Positions 49,810 to 59,416 of a stretch of 64,000 nt of DNA are shown in pieces. The position numbers and the translations under genes were made by a program. The stretch spans positions 1 to 64,000 of the forward strand of contig NZ_JALKFZ020000175.1 in assembly GCF_023243075.1 (NCBI RefSeq), read 5' to 3'. Origin of the DNA: Frankia sp. AiPa1. GTDB taxonomy: Bacteria > Actinomycetota > Actinomycetes > Frankiales > Frankiaceae. The notes under the pieces are model-generated. The model worked only from the letters and a program-made list of their open reading frames with translations, searched no databases and was not told the DNA's origin. How positions within the stretch are numbered: position 1 is the stretch's first letter; each line of letters opens with the position of its first letter.

Positions 49810-50973
49810 GTGAATCCAGGCTTCGATCTTTACCAGCTACCCGAGGAACACCACGCACTGCGGGAGGCGGTACGGGCGCTCGCCGAGAAGGAAATCGCTC
49901 CCCACGCCGCGGACGCCGACGAGCGCGAGCGTTTCACCGTCGAGGCGCGTGAGGCACTCACCCGCTCCGGCTTCGCCGCCGTGCACATCCCCGAGCAGTA
50001 CGGCGGGCAGGGCGCGGACTCGGTGGCCACCTGCATCGTCATCGAGGAGGTCGCCCGGGCCTGCGCGGCGAGCTCGCTGATCCCGGCGGTGAACAAGCTC
50101 GGCAGCATGCCGGTCATCCTCTCCGGGTCCGAGGAGCTCAAGCAGCTGGTGCTGCCGTCCGTGGCCAGCGGCGAGGCGATGATCTCCTACGCGCTGTCCG
50201 AGCGGGAGGCCGGTTCGGACACCGCCTCGATGCGTGCCCGGGCCCGCCTCAGCGGCGACGAATGGATCCTCGACGGGACCAAGGCATGGATCACCGGCGC
50301 CGGTGAGTCGACCTGGTACACGGTCATGGCCGTGACGGATCCGAACGCCACGCGCCGGGTCGACGGCATCTCGGCGTTCGTCGTGCACCGGGACGATCCG
50401 GGATTCGAGGTGGGAACCAAGGAGCGCAAGCTCGGCATCAAGGGCTCCCCCACCGCCGAGATCCACTTCAACAGCTGCACGATCCCGGCGAATCGGATCA
50501 TCGGCGAGCCCGGGACCGGCCTGCGCACGGCACTCGCCACCCTTGACCACACCCGCCCGACGATCGGCGCCCAGGCCGTCGGCATCGCCCAGGGTGCGCT
50601 CGACGCCGCACTCGCCTACGTGCGCGAACGCCGCCAGTTCGGCCGGGTCATCGCCGACAACCAGGGCGTGCAGTTCATGCTTGCCGACATGGGCATGAAG
50701 ATCGAGGCCGCCCGGCATCTGGTGTACGTCTCGGCGGCGCGCGCCGAGCGTGGCGAGCAGGGTCTCGGTTTCGTCTCCGCCGCTGCCAAGTGCTTCGCCT
50801 CCGACGTCGCGATGGCGGTCACCACCGACGCCGTCCAGCTGTTCGGCGGCGCCGGCTACACCCGCGACTTCCCGGTCGAGCGCATGATGCGCGACGCCAA
50901 GATCACCCAGATCTACGAGGGCACCAACCAGATCCAGCGCGTCGTCATGTCTCGCCAGCTCCTGCGCGGCTGA
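49810..50973 (+). CDS. acyl-CoA dehydrogenase
   Basis: FAD-dependent acyl-CoA dehydrogenase, 387 aa, GTG 49810 behind GGAGG. Sequence landmarks: FAAVHIPEQYGGQGADSVAT, SYALSEREAGSDTASMRARA, DGTKAWITGAGES, GTGLRTALATLDHTRPTIGA, and the end MMRDAKITQIYEGTNQIQRV with the base glutamate at about residue 370, as in short-chain (butyryl-CoA type) enzymes. Pairs with the dehydrogenase upstream. Confidence 0.94.
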   Translation: MNPGFDLYQLPEEHHALREAVRALAEKEIAPHAADADERERFTVEAREALTRSGFAAVHIPEQYGGQGADSVATCIVIEEVARACAASSLIPAVNKLGSMPVILSGSEELKQLVLPSVASGEAMISYALSEREAGSDTASMRARARLSGDEWILDGTKAWITGAGESTWYTVMAVTDPNATRRVDGISAFVVHRDDPGFEVGTKERKLGIKGSPTAEIHFNSCTIPANRIIGEPGTGLRTALATLDHTRPTIGAQAVGIAQGALDAALAYVRERRQFGRVIADNQGVQFMLADMGMKIEAARHLVYVSAARAERGEQGLGFVSAAAKCFASDVAMAVTTDAVQLFGGAGYTRDFPVERMMRDAKITQIYEGTNQIQRVVMSRQLLRG

Positions 50974-51542
50974 CGGTTGCTCTTTCTGGCCGACGGTGGT
51001 GAATCCCGACGAGGACACCCCGTATCCACCAACCACCGGGTTCTGACGGCTCCCCAGGGGATTCGCCGTCTGCTGCCCGGCTGGTCCTCGGCCGGTCCAC
51101 TCGCCCAGGTTGCCTCTCGTGGATCTCCGGCTCGCGGCCAGGTTCACCTGGCGAATCTCACTGTCCGTGATGAGGGCGGTGGCGGTGCTGATGGGCGGGG
51201 GTGTCACGTCTACCGGGTAACTTGTTCGATTTGTACCTTTGTAGCCCGGTAGAAGCGACACGGAAGGTTTTCCGGGGCCGATCCGTCGTCACGCGCAGCG
51301 GCGAGCAGGGCGGTGGCGGGTCGGCGGTGGGGAGAGGGCTCGCTGACGGTGACGACCGGAGCTGACCGTGACGGCAGGGGCACCGTGCACCATCGGCCAT
51401 CGGCCATCGGCCATCGGCCGCGCGGTACGCCGGACGGTGCGCGTGCCGCCGAGGACGTCGGAGGTGGTCCGAGCCCGACCGGGGATCGGGCGGGAATCGG
51501 CCGGTCTGCTGTGATGGACCATCATGATCCGCGGGAAAAACC
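50974..51542. other. 569-bp gap with 7-bp tandem repeats
   Basis: No gene recognised. At 51391-51418 the unit CATCGGC occurs four times in a row. The DNA around 51220-51250 is less GC-rich. Confidence 0.5.
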
Positions 51543-53717
51543 TCAGTTGATGCAGGAGGCGGCCGCGGTGGCAGCCGGGACCGCGGCCGAGGTGGCCGGT
51601 TCCGAACCAGTGACGCCAGTGGGCCGCCCAACCGAACCGGCGGCCGCGGGAGTCACGGAGGTGAACTGGCTGGACTGGGCGGCGCCGGGGAGGGCGGTGC
51701 CTGCGGCGACGACCGGGGCGACGACCGGGGCGGTGTCGGATGCGGTCGCCGCGCCCGAGGGGTCCGAGGCCGACCTCGAACCGTTGACGGACAAGGACGA
51801 CGCGGACGTGGGGCCGGTCGTCCCGGATGCGTCCGGGCTCGAGGTGGCCGTGGGATCGGGCTCGAGCGTCGGGTTCGGGGTGGCGGTGGCCTGGTCGCCG
51901 CTGCCCATCTTCTCGGCGAAGAACGCGCGGACCGCGGTCGGGTCGTAATAGAAGTAGAAGGCGGGGGAGGCGACCTGGCCGGTGGTCGGGACCGTGGCGA
52001 AGGTGACCGATCCGGTGGTCATGCCCCGCATCCGCTCGGCGAGCAGGCGCAGGTCGGAGAAGTTGGTGCCGTCGTCGAGGAGGGTCGAGTCGGTGAGTGC
52101 GCCCAGGAAGGAGGCCAGCTTTCCTGGGTTCAGCAGCACACCGGACGAGGACACCGTGCGGAAGACAGCCGCGAGGAATGCCTGCTGGCGGTGAATACGG
52201 GAAAGGTCGCCATCCTGGAAGCCGTGGCGCTGGCGGACGAAGGCGAGCGCCTGCGCGCCCTCGATATGGTTGGTCCCGGGGTGGCCGACGAAGCCGGAGC
52301 TCGGGTCGTTCAGGTTCGTCGCGTGGACACGCCGGCCGTTGTCGAGCGTCAAGGGCTCGACGTAGGTCGAGGCGACCAGGCAGACGTCCACGCCGCCGAT
52401 CGCGGTCGTCATCTTCTGGAAGCCGCCGAAGTCGATCTCGGCATAGTGGTCGATGCGGATGCCGGTGAGCTGCTCGAGCGTGGCGACCAACAGTGCCGGA
52501 CCACCACTGTTGAACGCGCTGTTCACCCGGTCGTGGCGGGCGCGGTGCCGCTTGCCCTCGGCGTCGGTGTACGACGGGATAGGCACGTACAGGTCCCGGG
52601 GGATGGACACGATCGAGGTGGTGCCGTCCGAGTCCAGGTGCGCGATCATCATCGTGTCCGAACGGGCGCCGCCCACTTTCGCGGCGTCGCTGCCCGTCCG
52701 CACGTCCGACCCGACGAGCAGCCAGTTCTCCGTGCCCACGGGAACAGCCGGCGGGCGGGTGACGTCCGCGTGCGGCAACGCGATGTCGGCCCGGTCGATC
52801 CGGTGGTCATAGGCCGTGAGGACCACCCAGCCACCCACCGAGGTGACGAGGACCGCGAAGCTCAGCAGCCCGGCCAGGCCCAGCAGGAACCGCGCGCGCA
52901 GTCCGCGACGGCGCGGCGGCGGAGGAACGTCCGGATCCGGCACATCGGGATCAGCCACGTCCGGCGGCGCACCCACCGGGCTCACCGCCGTCCTGCCAGC
53001 CTCCGCCGTCGCGACCCCCGAGGTACCAGCCGACGTCCGCACGCAGGCCACCGGACCGGATCCCGGGTGGACAGATCCGGACTGGGCGGCCGCCGCCTGA
53101 CCGGCCTTCGTCATCGCCACGACGGACAGACCGCCCGCGGGCAGCGCGTCCGCGGGCAACGCCCCTGGCGCCTGCGGCACCGTCGACCGCGTCGGCAACT
53201 CCATCGTTGGCAGCTCGGTCCTCGCCGCGGACGGTGACGAGGACTGCCTGGTCGGCTCTGAGCCCGTGGTCGTTGGGACCGCCGAGGTCCCCGGCGTCCT
53301 CGCGGCCACGGAGCTCGTCGAGGTCGGTGCGCTCCCGGATCCTGCGTGCGCTGCCCTCTGGGCCGTCCGCCGACGGATGAGCGTGGTGTCGGTGCCGGCG
53401 GCGCGAGTACCAGCCGCATCGCTACCAGCCTCATCGCTGCCAGCGGCGTCCACGGCACGAGCGGTGCTCGCGCCCTGCGCAGAACCTGTGGCATCAGGTG
53501 ACGCCGTAGGGCCCGCGATGCCCGCCGAGTCCGTGGCATCCCGTCCGCTCCCGGGTTCCGGGCTGACCGCCGTGGCCGGGCCTGGTGGTACCTGCCGGTC
53601 CTCGGCGCCCGGTGTGGCCGACTCGTGCGGGGCAGTCGGCTTCGGGCGGGCCGCCGGCTCACGGCCGGTGGCCGACCCGCGCGGCCCCCCCGGCGCGCCC
53701 GGATGTTCCGGACTCAC
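51543..53717 (-). CDS. LCP (LytR-CpsA-Psr) family cell-wall ligase
   Basis: A 724-aa protein. A cytoplasmic region of about 270 residues, rich in Ala, Ser, Thr, Pro and Gly, leads to one membrane helix (FLLGLAGLLSFAVLVTSVGG). Then comes the extracellular LCP domain: ENWLLVGSDVRTGSD, GGARSDTMMIAHLDSDGTTS, SIVSIPRDLYVPIPSYTDAE with the conserved arginine, RVNSAFNSGGPALLVATLEQ, DHYAEIDFGGFQKMTTAIGG and HIEGAQALAFVRQRHGFQDGD. A Ser/Thr/Ala-rich tail of about 110 residues ends the protein. LCP enzymes attach polysaccharides to peptidoglycan, so it may work with the surface-glycan genes. Confidence 0.93.
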   Translation of the reverse strand: MSPEHPGAPGGPRGSATGREPAARPKPTAPHESATPGAEDRQVPPGPATAVSPEPGSGRDATDSAGIAGPTASPDATGSAQGASTARAVDAAGSDEAGSDAAGTRAAGTDTTLIRRRTAQRAAHAGSGSAPTSTSSVAARTPGTSAVPTTTGSEPTRQSSSPSAARTELPTMELPTRSTVPQAPGALPADALPAGGLSVVAMTKAGQAAAAQSGSVHPGSGPVACVRTSAGTSGVATAEAGRTAVSPVGAPPDVADPDVPDPDVPPPPRRRGLRARFLLGLAGLLSFAVLVTSVGGWVVLTAYDHRIDRADIALPHADVTRPPAVPVGTENWLLVGSDVRTGSDAAKVGGARSDTMMIAHLDSDGTTSIVSIPRDLYVPIPSYTDAEGKRHRARHDRVNSAFNSGGPALLVATLEQLTGIRIDHYAEIDFGGFQKMTTAIGGVDVCLVASTYVEPLTLDNGRRVHATNLNDPSSGFVGHPGTNHIEGAQALAFVRQRHGFQDGDLSRIHRQQAFLAAVFRTVSSSGVLLNPGKLASFLGALTDSTLLDDGTNFSDLRLLAERMRGMTTGSVTFATVPTTGQVASPAFYFYYDPTAVRAFFAEKMGSGDQATATPNPTLEPDPTATSSPDASGTTGPTSASSLSVNGSRSASDPSGAATASDTAPVVAPVVAAGTALPGAAQSSQFTSVTPAAAGSVGRPTGVTGSEPATSAAVPAATAAASCIN

Positions 53718-54018
53718 CGCCCAGGCCTAGGGATCGGACATATCGACCTAAAAACGGCACGGCGAGGCCGGCGAGGCGGGACGATCTGGTTCACCTGTCG
53801 CCTCTTCCACCCGATGACGCCGATTAGCCCGATAGGTCTACCACGATAGGCAGAATCATCGGCGAGACGCGGAGCCAGCCCGCACTTTGTGACAACGACC
53901 GCGATGACCTGGGGAAATGCGCACTCACAGAAGTGCCGTGACCACTGGACGGCACCCACCCAGTCCGGACCGACAGCCCTCCCCCACCCTGCGCCGTACC
54001 CGACCGATCGGGAAGCGC
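53718..54018. other. gap between PIN and LCP genes
   Basis: No gene recognised; it should hold the LCP promoter. The DNA at 53810-53900 is less GC-rich than the surroundings. Confidence 0.35.
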
Positions 54019-54564
54019 TCAGGCGGACAGCCAGGTGTCGAACGAGGACCGGTCGTCGGCCACGCCGGGAGGGATCGCCCGCGGATAGTCGCGCAGGGCC
54101 TGGGTGTGGCCCCAGAGGACATCGGCCTTGATCATGCTGGCGCGTACGGCAGCCTTGAGTAGATGCCAGGTCGTGATGGCGGTGATCCCACTTCGGGCAG
54201 CGAGCCGGATAGCGCCCCGGTCGTCGGTCACGAAGAGGCCTTTCACGCCGCGCCGGATCATGATCGCGAGAGTCTCGGCTTCGCCGAGGTGCTGATGACG
54301 TCGGTCGCCGGGACCGGTGAGCCCATCTCGGAGAATCATCGCATCCTGCAGCTCGGCGGGGTCGGGTAGCCAGGCCGAGCCGAAGATGCGCCAGGCGGCG
54401 GAGAGCACCTCGAGACCGGGTTGCCGCGCGGAGCGTCGACACTCCGCCTCCACGGACGCGCACCAGCAGCCGTTTCCGTTCACCAGCCGTTCAAGCAGGT
54501 CCATTCGATCGATGATCGCGAAGTTGACGAGCACCGTGTTGTCGGGAAACAGCAGGACGGTCAC
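54019..54564 (-). CDS. PIN-domain nuclease (putative toxin)
   Basis: A 181-aa PIN-fold protein starting GTG 54564, 3 nt after the stop of the ImmA-type gene. Acidic residues of the active site are in place: D8 in LLFPDNTVLVNFAI, E95/E97 in LGEAETLAIM and D114-D115 in FVTDDRGAIR. The C-terminal part, ITAITTWHLLKAAVRASMIK, is DUF3368-like. In toxin-antitoxin systems such proteins cut RNA. The tight coupling to a DNA-binding metalloprotease, rather than a small AbrB/RHH antitoxin, makes this an unusual pair. Confidence 0.75.
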   Translation of the reverse strand: MTVLLFPDNTVLVNFAIIDRMDLLERLVNGNGCWCASVEAECRRSARQPGLEVLSAAWRIFGSAWLPDPAELQDAMILRDGLTGPGDRRHQHLGEAETLAIMIRRGVKGLFVTDDRGAIRLAARSGITAITTWHLLKAAVRASMIKADVLWGHTQALRDYPRAIPPGVADDRSSFDTWLSA

Positions 54565-54567
54565 GGT

Positions 54568-55680
54568 TCAGATACCCAGCACCCCGGCCAGATCGTCGAT
54601 GCTCACGTCGGGCACCGAGGGCATGTCGACTTCCACCGCGTCCGGGTTGACGCCCAGCATCCAGGCAAGTGTCTCCTTGCCGAGCGCACCGGAGGCGATT
54701 CCCGCCAGATGTGCCTCGGTCAGTTCGAGGGGGAAGCGGCGTCGGGCGGCTGCCTGCATCCGCGGCGTGATCTCGTCCTCGCCCGTGCGGGATCGCCAGT
54801 GCCGCCGCAACAGGCGCTGCGTTTTCTGACCGGCCCATTCGACCACCAGCGGTGGCGGAGGTCCCTCGTGGATCGCGCTCAGCCGACGGGCCAGGGCGTC
54901 GGTGGACACCCCCCACCGCCAGACCAGAGCGGCAAGCCCGGCGGCATCCACGCTGGCCCACTCGACCGCGGCAAGCTCGTCGTGCGGCAGTAGCAGATCG
55001 GCCGCGAAGGCATTCGCGGCGGCCTCACGCCGATTCCGCTCGGCCTCGGTGACGCCGTCCTCATGATGACGCAGGGCAAGGTGGCCGAGCTCGTGCGCCA
55101 GCGACCAGTTCTCCCGGAACCAGTTACCGGTGCCGGGAAGCACGATCACGCGATGCCCGCCGATGGCGAGCGAGTACGCGGTGGACAGACCCGGGAAACG
55201 AACGACGCCCACGCCAAGCCGGGCCTCGAGCCGCTCCGCAAAGGGCCGAACGAAATCGGCCCCCAGGGCCGCACGGACCTCCCCGGGATTCGACGGCAGC
55301 GGCGACGAGGCGGACGCGGCCGTGCCCAGACGCCGCCGCTCGGGGAAGGCCTGCCGGTAGGCGAGCGCGATGTCCTCGAGAACCGCCTGGTCGGCATCCC
55401 GCGCCGGCACCTCGCGACGACCGGTCGCGTGGTCGAACGTGTGACGGGCCGCCACCACCAGCCGGTAGGGATCGGGGCGACCAGTGATCATCCAGTGCAG
55501 GTCGGCGTCGAGGAGGTCGGCGAGGTGGGCCAGCTCGATCGAGGAGAAGGCCCGCCGGCCGTTCAGCGCCCGCGAGAACGCGTCGGGTGTCATCCCGATC
55601 TCGCGCGCGATGTCCTGCCGATGCTCGGCCGGGCGAGCCTGCCTGATCTGCTCCAGCACACGCTCACCGATGCTGCGCAT
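54568..55680 (-). CDS. XRE-type regulator fused to ImmA/IrrE metalloprotease
   Basis: A 370-aa protein. An N-terminal helix-turn-helix (HRQDIAREIGMTPDAFSRAL NGRRAFSSIELAHLADLL, about residues 20-57) is joined to an ImmA/IrrE (COG2856) zinc peptidase domain with NWSLAHELGHLALRHHED (HELGH at 196-200) and the third ligand in NRREAAANAFAADLLLP. In this class the peptidase often cleaves a repressor or releases a toxin. The last 130 residues are of unknown fold. It precedes the PIN gene by 3 nt, and a palindrome 20 bp upstream of its ATG suggests self-repression. Confidence 0.87.
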   Translation of the reverse strand: MRSIGERVLEQIRQARPAEHRQDIAREIGMTPDAFSRALNGRRAFSSIELAHLADLLDADLHWMITGRPDPYRLVVAARHTFDHATGRREVPARDADQAVLEDIALAYRQAFPERRRLGTAASASSPLPSNPGEVRAALGADFVRPFAERLEARLGVGVVRFPGLSTAYSLAIGGHRVIVLPGTGNWFRENWSLAHELGHLALRHHEDGVTEAERNRREAAANAFAADLLLPHDELAAVEWASVDAAGLAALVWRWGVSTDALARRLSAIHEGPPPPLVVEWAGQKTQRLLRRHWRSRTGEDEITPRMQAAARRRFPLELTEAHLAGIASGALGKETLAWMLGVNPDAVEVDMPSVPDVSIDDLAGVLGI

Positions 55681-55700
55681 GAGGCCATCATACCCGCCGG

Positions 55701-55715
55701 TTGGGAATTTCCCAA
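55701..55715. promoter_or_regulatory. palindromic operator of the XRE-ImmA gene
   Basis: TTGGGAA-T-TTCCCAA: two perfect 7-bp arms around one base, 20 bp upstream of the start codon and in a relatively AT-rich stretch. This is the expected form of an XRE autoregulatory site. Confidence 0.65.
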
Positions 55716-56221
55716 TCGATCATTTGGCTCGGTGCGCGGCTCCGGACGGAGCACGGGACCAAGCCAGCTGGAGTACCGATACCAGGCTCGTCCTGGAGAA
55801 CAGATCAGGAACCGAATCCGGCGCTGGAAGGCGCCGCGAGGGTGCACCGAAGCCCCTCTCGAGCGAGGTCGGCTCCCAGCCGACCTCTTCGCGCGCGATC
55901 ACGCCGGCCTGAACTGGCGAGTTGCCGGGATCGAGGGGATTGCGCGATCCCGGATGCACTGGAGCCAACGAGAAACAGCACACACCGGCCCTGGAAGGCG
56001 ACGAGAACGGGCCACGCGGCGCGCTCACCACGGCACGCAGCCACGCCTGACGCTTGCAAGCCGGTAAAATCGGACGGGAGGCGAAGGGCGCCTGCCGATC
56101 CGCGGCCATGGCGGGCGCCGCTCGGTCCGGGCAGATCCGGGCCGGCGGAATGCCACCGGGGCCGGTCGCGCTTCTTTCCAGGTGACGGAAGCGAGCGGTG
56201 GTGTAGAGGAGGACGTCGATC
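55716..56221. other. 506-bp gap with two hairpins
   Basis: No protein gene seen. At 55865-55887 GAGGTCGGCT pairs with AGCCGACCTC over a 3-base loop and TTCG follows. At 55925-55953 CCGGGATCG pairs with CGATCCCGG over 11 bases. These two stems within 90 bp could form a small structured RNA or tandem terminators. Confidence 0.45.
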
Positions 56222-57166
56222 GTGCTTGATCCGCGAGAGCTCTACAGTCTCACCGAGGACGGGTCCGAGGAGCAGGCCGGCGAACCGCACCGGCCGATCC
56301 TGCTCGAGGCGATGACCGGCGTTGTCGACGCCGGGAACGCGGTCAGTCTGGCCGGGGAACACCTGCTGACGGCGCTGGAGCACAGGATTGTCGCCACCTT
56401 CGACATCGACCAGCTCCTCGACTACCGCTCGCGGCGCCCCTCCATGATCTTCTCCGAGGATCACTGGGAGAGCTATGCCGACCCCGTGCTGGCGATCTAC
56501 CAGCTGCGCGACGAGTCAGACGTGCCGTTCCTCCTGCTCACCGGGCCCGAACCGGACCTGCAGTGGAAGCGTTTCATCGCCGCCGTCCGTCAGATCATCG
56601 AGCAGCTCGGGGTCCGGCTGAGCGTCGGGCTGAACGCGGTGCCGATGGCCGTGCCGCACACCCGCCCGGCCTCCGTGACGGCACACGCGAGCCGTACCGA
56701 GCTCATCGCCGGTAATGAGCCCTGGCTGCGTCGGTTGCAGATTCCAGGTAGCGCGGGCCACCTGCTCGAATACGAGCTCGGCCGGGATGGGCGGGATGCG
56801 ATGGGGTTCGCCGTCCACGTTCCGCACTATCTGGCGCAGTCGACCTATCCGGCGGCCACCGAGGTATTGCTCACGTCCGTGTCGAAGGCTACCGGTCTGA
56901 TGCTGCCCCTGGATGGGCTGCGTTCGGCGGCGGTCGCGGTGAACGACGAGGTCAACAGCCAGATCGCCGAGGGCGGCGAGGCCTCAGCACTCGTGCGTGC
57001 GCTGGAGGAGCAGTACGACGCCTACCAGCGGGGGCGGCGCGGGCCCAGCCTCCCCACCGTCGACGGTGAGCAGAAGCTGCCAACCGCGGACGAACTCGGC
57101 GAGGCCCTCGAGCGTTTCCTCGCCGAGCAGTCCGAGCCGGGCGGCCCGACGAATCCGATGGGCTGA
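56222..57166 (+). CDS. PAC2 family protein
   Basis: A 314-aa protein of the PAC2 (proteasome assembly chaperone 2-like) family, GTG 56222 behind AGAGGAGG. Recognised by LLEAMTGVVDAGNAVSLAGE, VATFDIDQLLDYRSRRPSMI, VPFLLLTGPEPDLQWKRFIA, VGLNAVPMAVPHTRPASVTA, GHLLEYELGRDGRDAMGFAV and ALEEQYDAYQ at the C-terminus. Actinobacterial members often occur near ATP-grasp or proteasome genes; exact role unknown. None of those are in the window. Confidence 0.88.
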   Translation: MLDPRELYSLTEDGSEEQAGEPHRPILLEAMTGVVDAGNAVSLAGEHLLTALEHRIVATFDIDQLLDYRSRRPSMIFSEDHWESYADPVLAIYQLRDESDVPFLLLTGPEPDLQWKRFIAAVRQIIEQLGVRLSVGLNAVPMAVPHTRPASVTAHASRTELIAGNEPWLRRLQIPGSAGHLLEYELGRDGRDAMGFAVHVPHYLAQSTYPAATEVLLTSVSKATGLMLPLDGLRSAAVAVNDEVNSQIAEGGEASALVRALEEQYDAYQRGRRGPSLPTVDGEQKLPTADELGEALERFLAEQSEPGGPTNPMG

Positions 57167-57415
57167 TCCGCAAGAATCCCCCGGTCCGCCGGCTGCGCGA
57201 ATCCGAATGCGCACCGGATACCTGGTGTGGCCCTACCACATCCCACGGGCGAAAGTCCTGGTTCTCTTCAGCCCGCCTGCGTTGGCGCGTTCCGGAAGTT
57301 GCCATGTGCGTGCATTCGAAGCTCGCGTAGGCTCACGCTTCGCCACGGCGGGCTGCCACTCCGCCAGCGGCACCTGACCGCCCCATCCCGGTGGCGACTT
57401 ACCGAGAGAACCGAA

Positions 57416-58561
57416 ATGACCACGTCCAAGGGGCGTCGCCCACACGCGCCCCGCCGGAAAGCAGCTCTCGTGTCCGACGTCACGGCCACCGATATTCCCA
57501 AAGCGAGACCTGCTGCCGACCTGGAATCCACCGAACCGGATTCGGCTGTCACGACCCTCGAAAAGGCCGGCTCATTATCCGCACCGGAAAATGCCGCTGC
57601 TGCGGAGAGCATCGCTGCGGACGCGTCGTCCCCGGCCGACACCACATCAGCCATCGCCCCTTCAGCTGGCGTCAGTTCACCCGGTTCCCCCTCGAGTGAA
57701 GCCAGCCCGAGCGAGGCTGGCGGCCCGAGCGAGGCTAGTTCCAATATCGCCGCGGATGGCACCGGTCCGGTGACCGCAGGACCCAGTCCGGCAGGCCCGC
57801 AGGGCGTAGCCCTGACGGAGACCAGGCCGGACATCACGACTGACGATGCCCAGCCGGACGCCGCACCGTCCGATGCGGTCAAAGCGGCCCTCTCCGCCGA
57901 CGAGCCGGGCCATGTTGACGAGCCGCGCCCTGTGGTCCCCCAGCCACGCAAGGCGACCGAGAGTGTTCGGACCCGCCACCGCCATCTCCGGAAACCTCTA
58001 CGGACGGCGCTGGTCACCGCCCACGTGATCGTGAGCGTCGGGTGGAACGGCGTCGCGTTCGCCCAGCTCGTCCTTGCCTCCACCGCGGCGGCCGATCCAG
58101 GACTGCGGCCCGCGGCGTACGAGCTTATGCACGTCATCGACCGAACTCTGGACATCCCGCTGGCCCTGCTCACTCTGATCAGCGGAGTCGTGCTGTCCAC
58201 GAAGACCCGCTGGGGCCTGCTGCGGCACTGGTGGGTCGCGGCGAAGCTGACGATTACCGTGGTGGCAGTGATCAGCGGGGGTGCGGTGATCCGCACGCTC
58301 ATCGTTTCCGCATCGCACGCCAGCGCCACGTCCTCGACCGGCTACCCGGCCCAGGCGGTGGCGCTTATCGTGTGCGGAACCTTGATGAACCTGCTGTTCA
58401 TCACCGCTACCATACTGTCGATCGCCAAGCCGTGGGGGCGGACGCCGCGCGGCCGTCGCGAGGCTCTCGCGCAGACGCTGGCGACGATGGGTCCGGAGCG
58501 GTCCGCGGTTGCGGCACCGCGGACGGATCCGGAAGGGTCGGCGGTGGCCACGGCCGGGTAA
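57416..58561 (+). CDS. DUF2269-like membrane protein with disordered N-terminus
   Basis: A 381-aa protein from ATG 57416. The first 190 residues are Ala/Ser/Pro/Asp-rich low complexity. Four hydrophobic helices then follow: TALVTAHVIVSVGWNGVAFA, LDIPLALLTLISGVVLSTKT, AKLTITVVAVISGGAVIRTL, VALIVCGTLMNLLFITATIL. The helix arrangement resembles small DUF2269-type integral membrane proteins of unknown function; that family call is tentative. Ends with a Pro/Arg tail. Confidence 0.6.
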   Translation: MTTSKGRRPHAPRRKAALVSDVTATDIPKARPAADLESTEPDSAVTTLEKAGSLSAPENAAAAESIAADASSPADTTSAIAPSAGVSSPGSPSSEASPSEAGGPSEASSNIAADGTGPVTAGPSPAGPQGVALTETRPDITTDDAQPDAAPSDAVKAALSADEPGHVDEPRPVVPQPRKATESVRTRHRHLRKPLRTALVTAHVIVSVGWNGVAFAQLVLASTAAADPGLRPAAYELMHVIDRTLDIPLALLTLISGVVLSTKTRWGLLRHWWVAAKLTITVVAVISGGAVIRTLIVSASHASATSSTGYPAQAVALIVCGTLMNLLFITATILSIAKPWGRTPRGRREALAQTLATMGPERSAVAAPRTDPEGSAVATAG

Positions 58562-58799
58562 CCCTGCCCACCGCACGCGTCATTCGCCCGGTCGTGACGT
58601 ACCAGAAGCGTTTCAGGCCGCCGACGCCCTGGACAGACGACGGCACCCCGGACAGGGATAAGCCGCGGCCCGGGCTGCGGCAGGCCCACCACGACCCCGC
58701 CGCCCCGCCGACTCCAGCCGGACATCGCCGCCGCACCGGGGCGGCGGGCAGGTGCGGCGACCGCATCAGAGCCGGCCCAGCGTCAGAGCCGACCCAGCA

Positions 58800-59213
58800 T
58801 CAGTGCCGGTCGGGCACCCGGCCGATGTCGGCGTCCGAGAGCGCGCGAATGGCGAGCCGGTCGACGAACCTTTCGATGATCGCGCCCACGGGCCACCGTT
58901 CCACTTCTGCAATCAGGCGCGTGGCCTCGGCATCCGCGTCAGCGGCCTTCCATCCCTGGGCATCGAGGCTATGACGCAGCGCGGCCCGATAATCCTCCTC
59001 CGTGATTCCGGGCACGTGCCGCACCATTGCCGTCGTGGTGCCGTAGTAGGAGCCCAGCCCGACGAAGACCCGGCCGCACTCGCACCGCGCGTGCGGCCGG
59101 TCCAGGTGCATGTCGCAGAATGCACGCAGGGTGACCAACTCGCCTTCCACCGCCCAGTGGAAATCGTCGACGCGCAGTCCCTGCGCGTACGCCGTGGCCG
59201 TGAGAAGTTTCAT
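58800..59213 (-). CDS. hypothetical protein with zinc-like cysteines
   Basis: A 137-aa protein from ATG 59213 with GAGGAG and TTGAGG upstream. It reads MKLLTATAYAQGLRVDDFHW, then FCDMHLDRPHARCECGRVFV with C/H residues that could bind a metal (CDMH...CECG), then GLGSYYGTTTAMVRHVPGIT and a helical end (YRAALRHSLDAQGWKAADAD). I recognise the pattern as conserved-looking but cannot name a family. It is convergent with the DUF2269-like gene. Confidence 0.6.
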   Translation of the reverse strand: MKLLTATAYAQGLRVDDFHWAVEGELVTLRAFCDMHLDRPHARCECGRVFVGLGSYYGTTTAMVRHVPGITEEDYRAALRHSLDAQGWKAADADAEATRLIAEVERWPVGAIIERFVDRLAIRALSDADIGRVPDRH

Positions 59214-59416
59214 GACCTCAAGCTCCTCGTGGTCGCCTGCCGCTTCCGGGTGGGAAGCGGATGCCCTCCGGATCCACGAGAAGACAATCATCCCCCACCG
59301 ACAAAGTCTCGAACTACCCGTGATCGCGGTACTCCCGAGCCACCTCACAAGCGGCCCTCCTCGAGGAGGGCGGATAATAGCCCGGTCCGGCGGACGTGGC
59401 AGGAGGGTGACAACCG

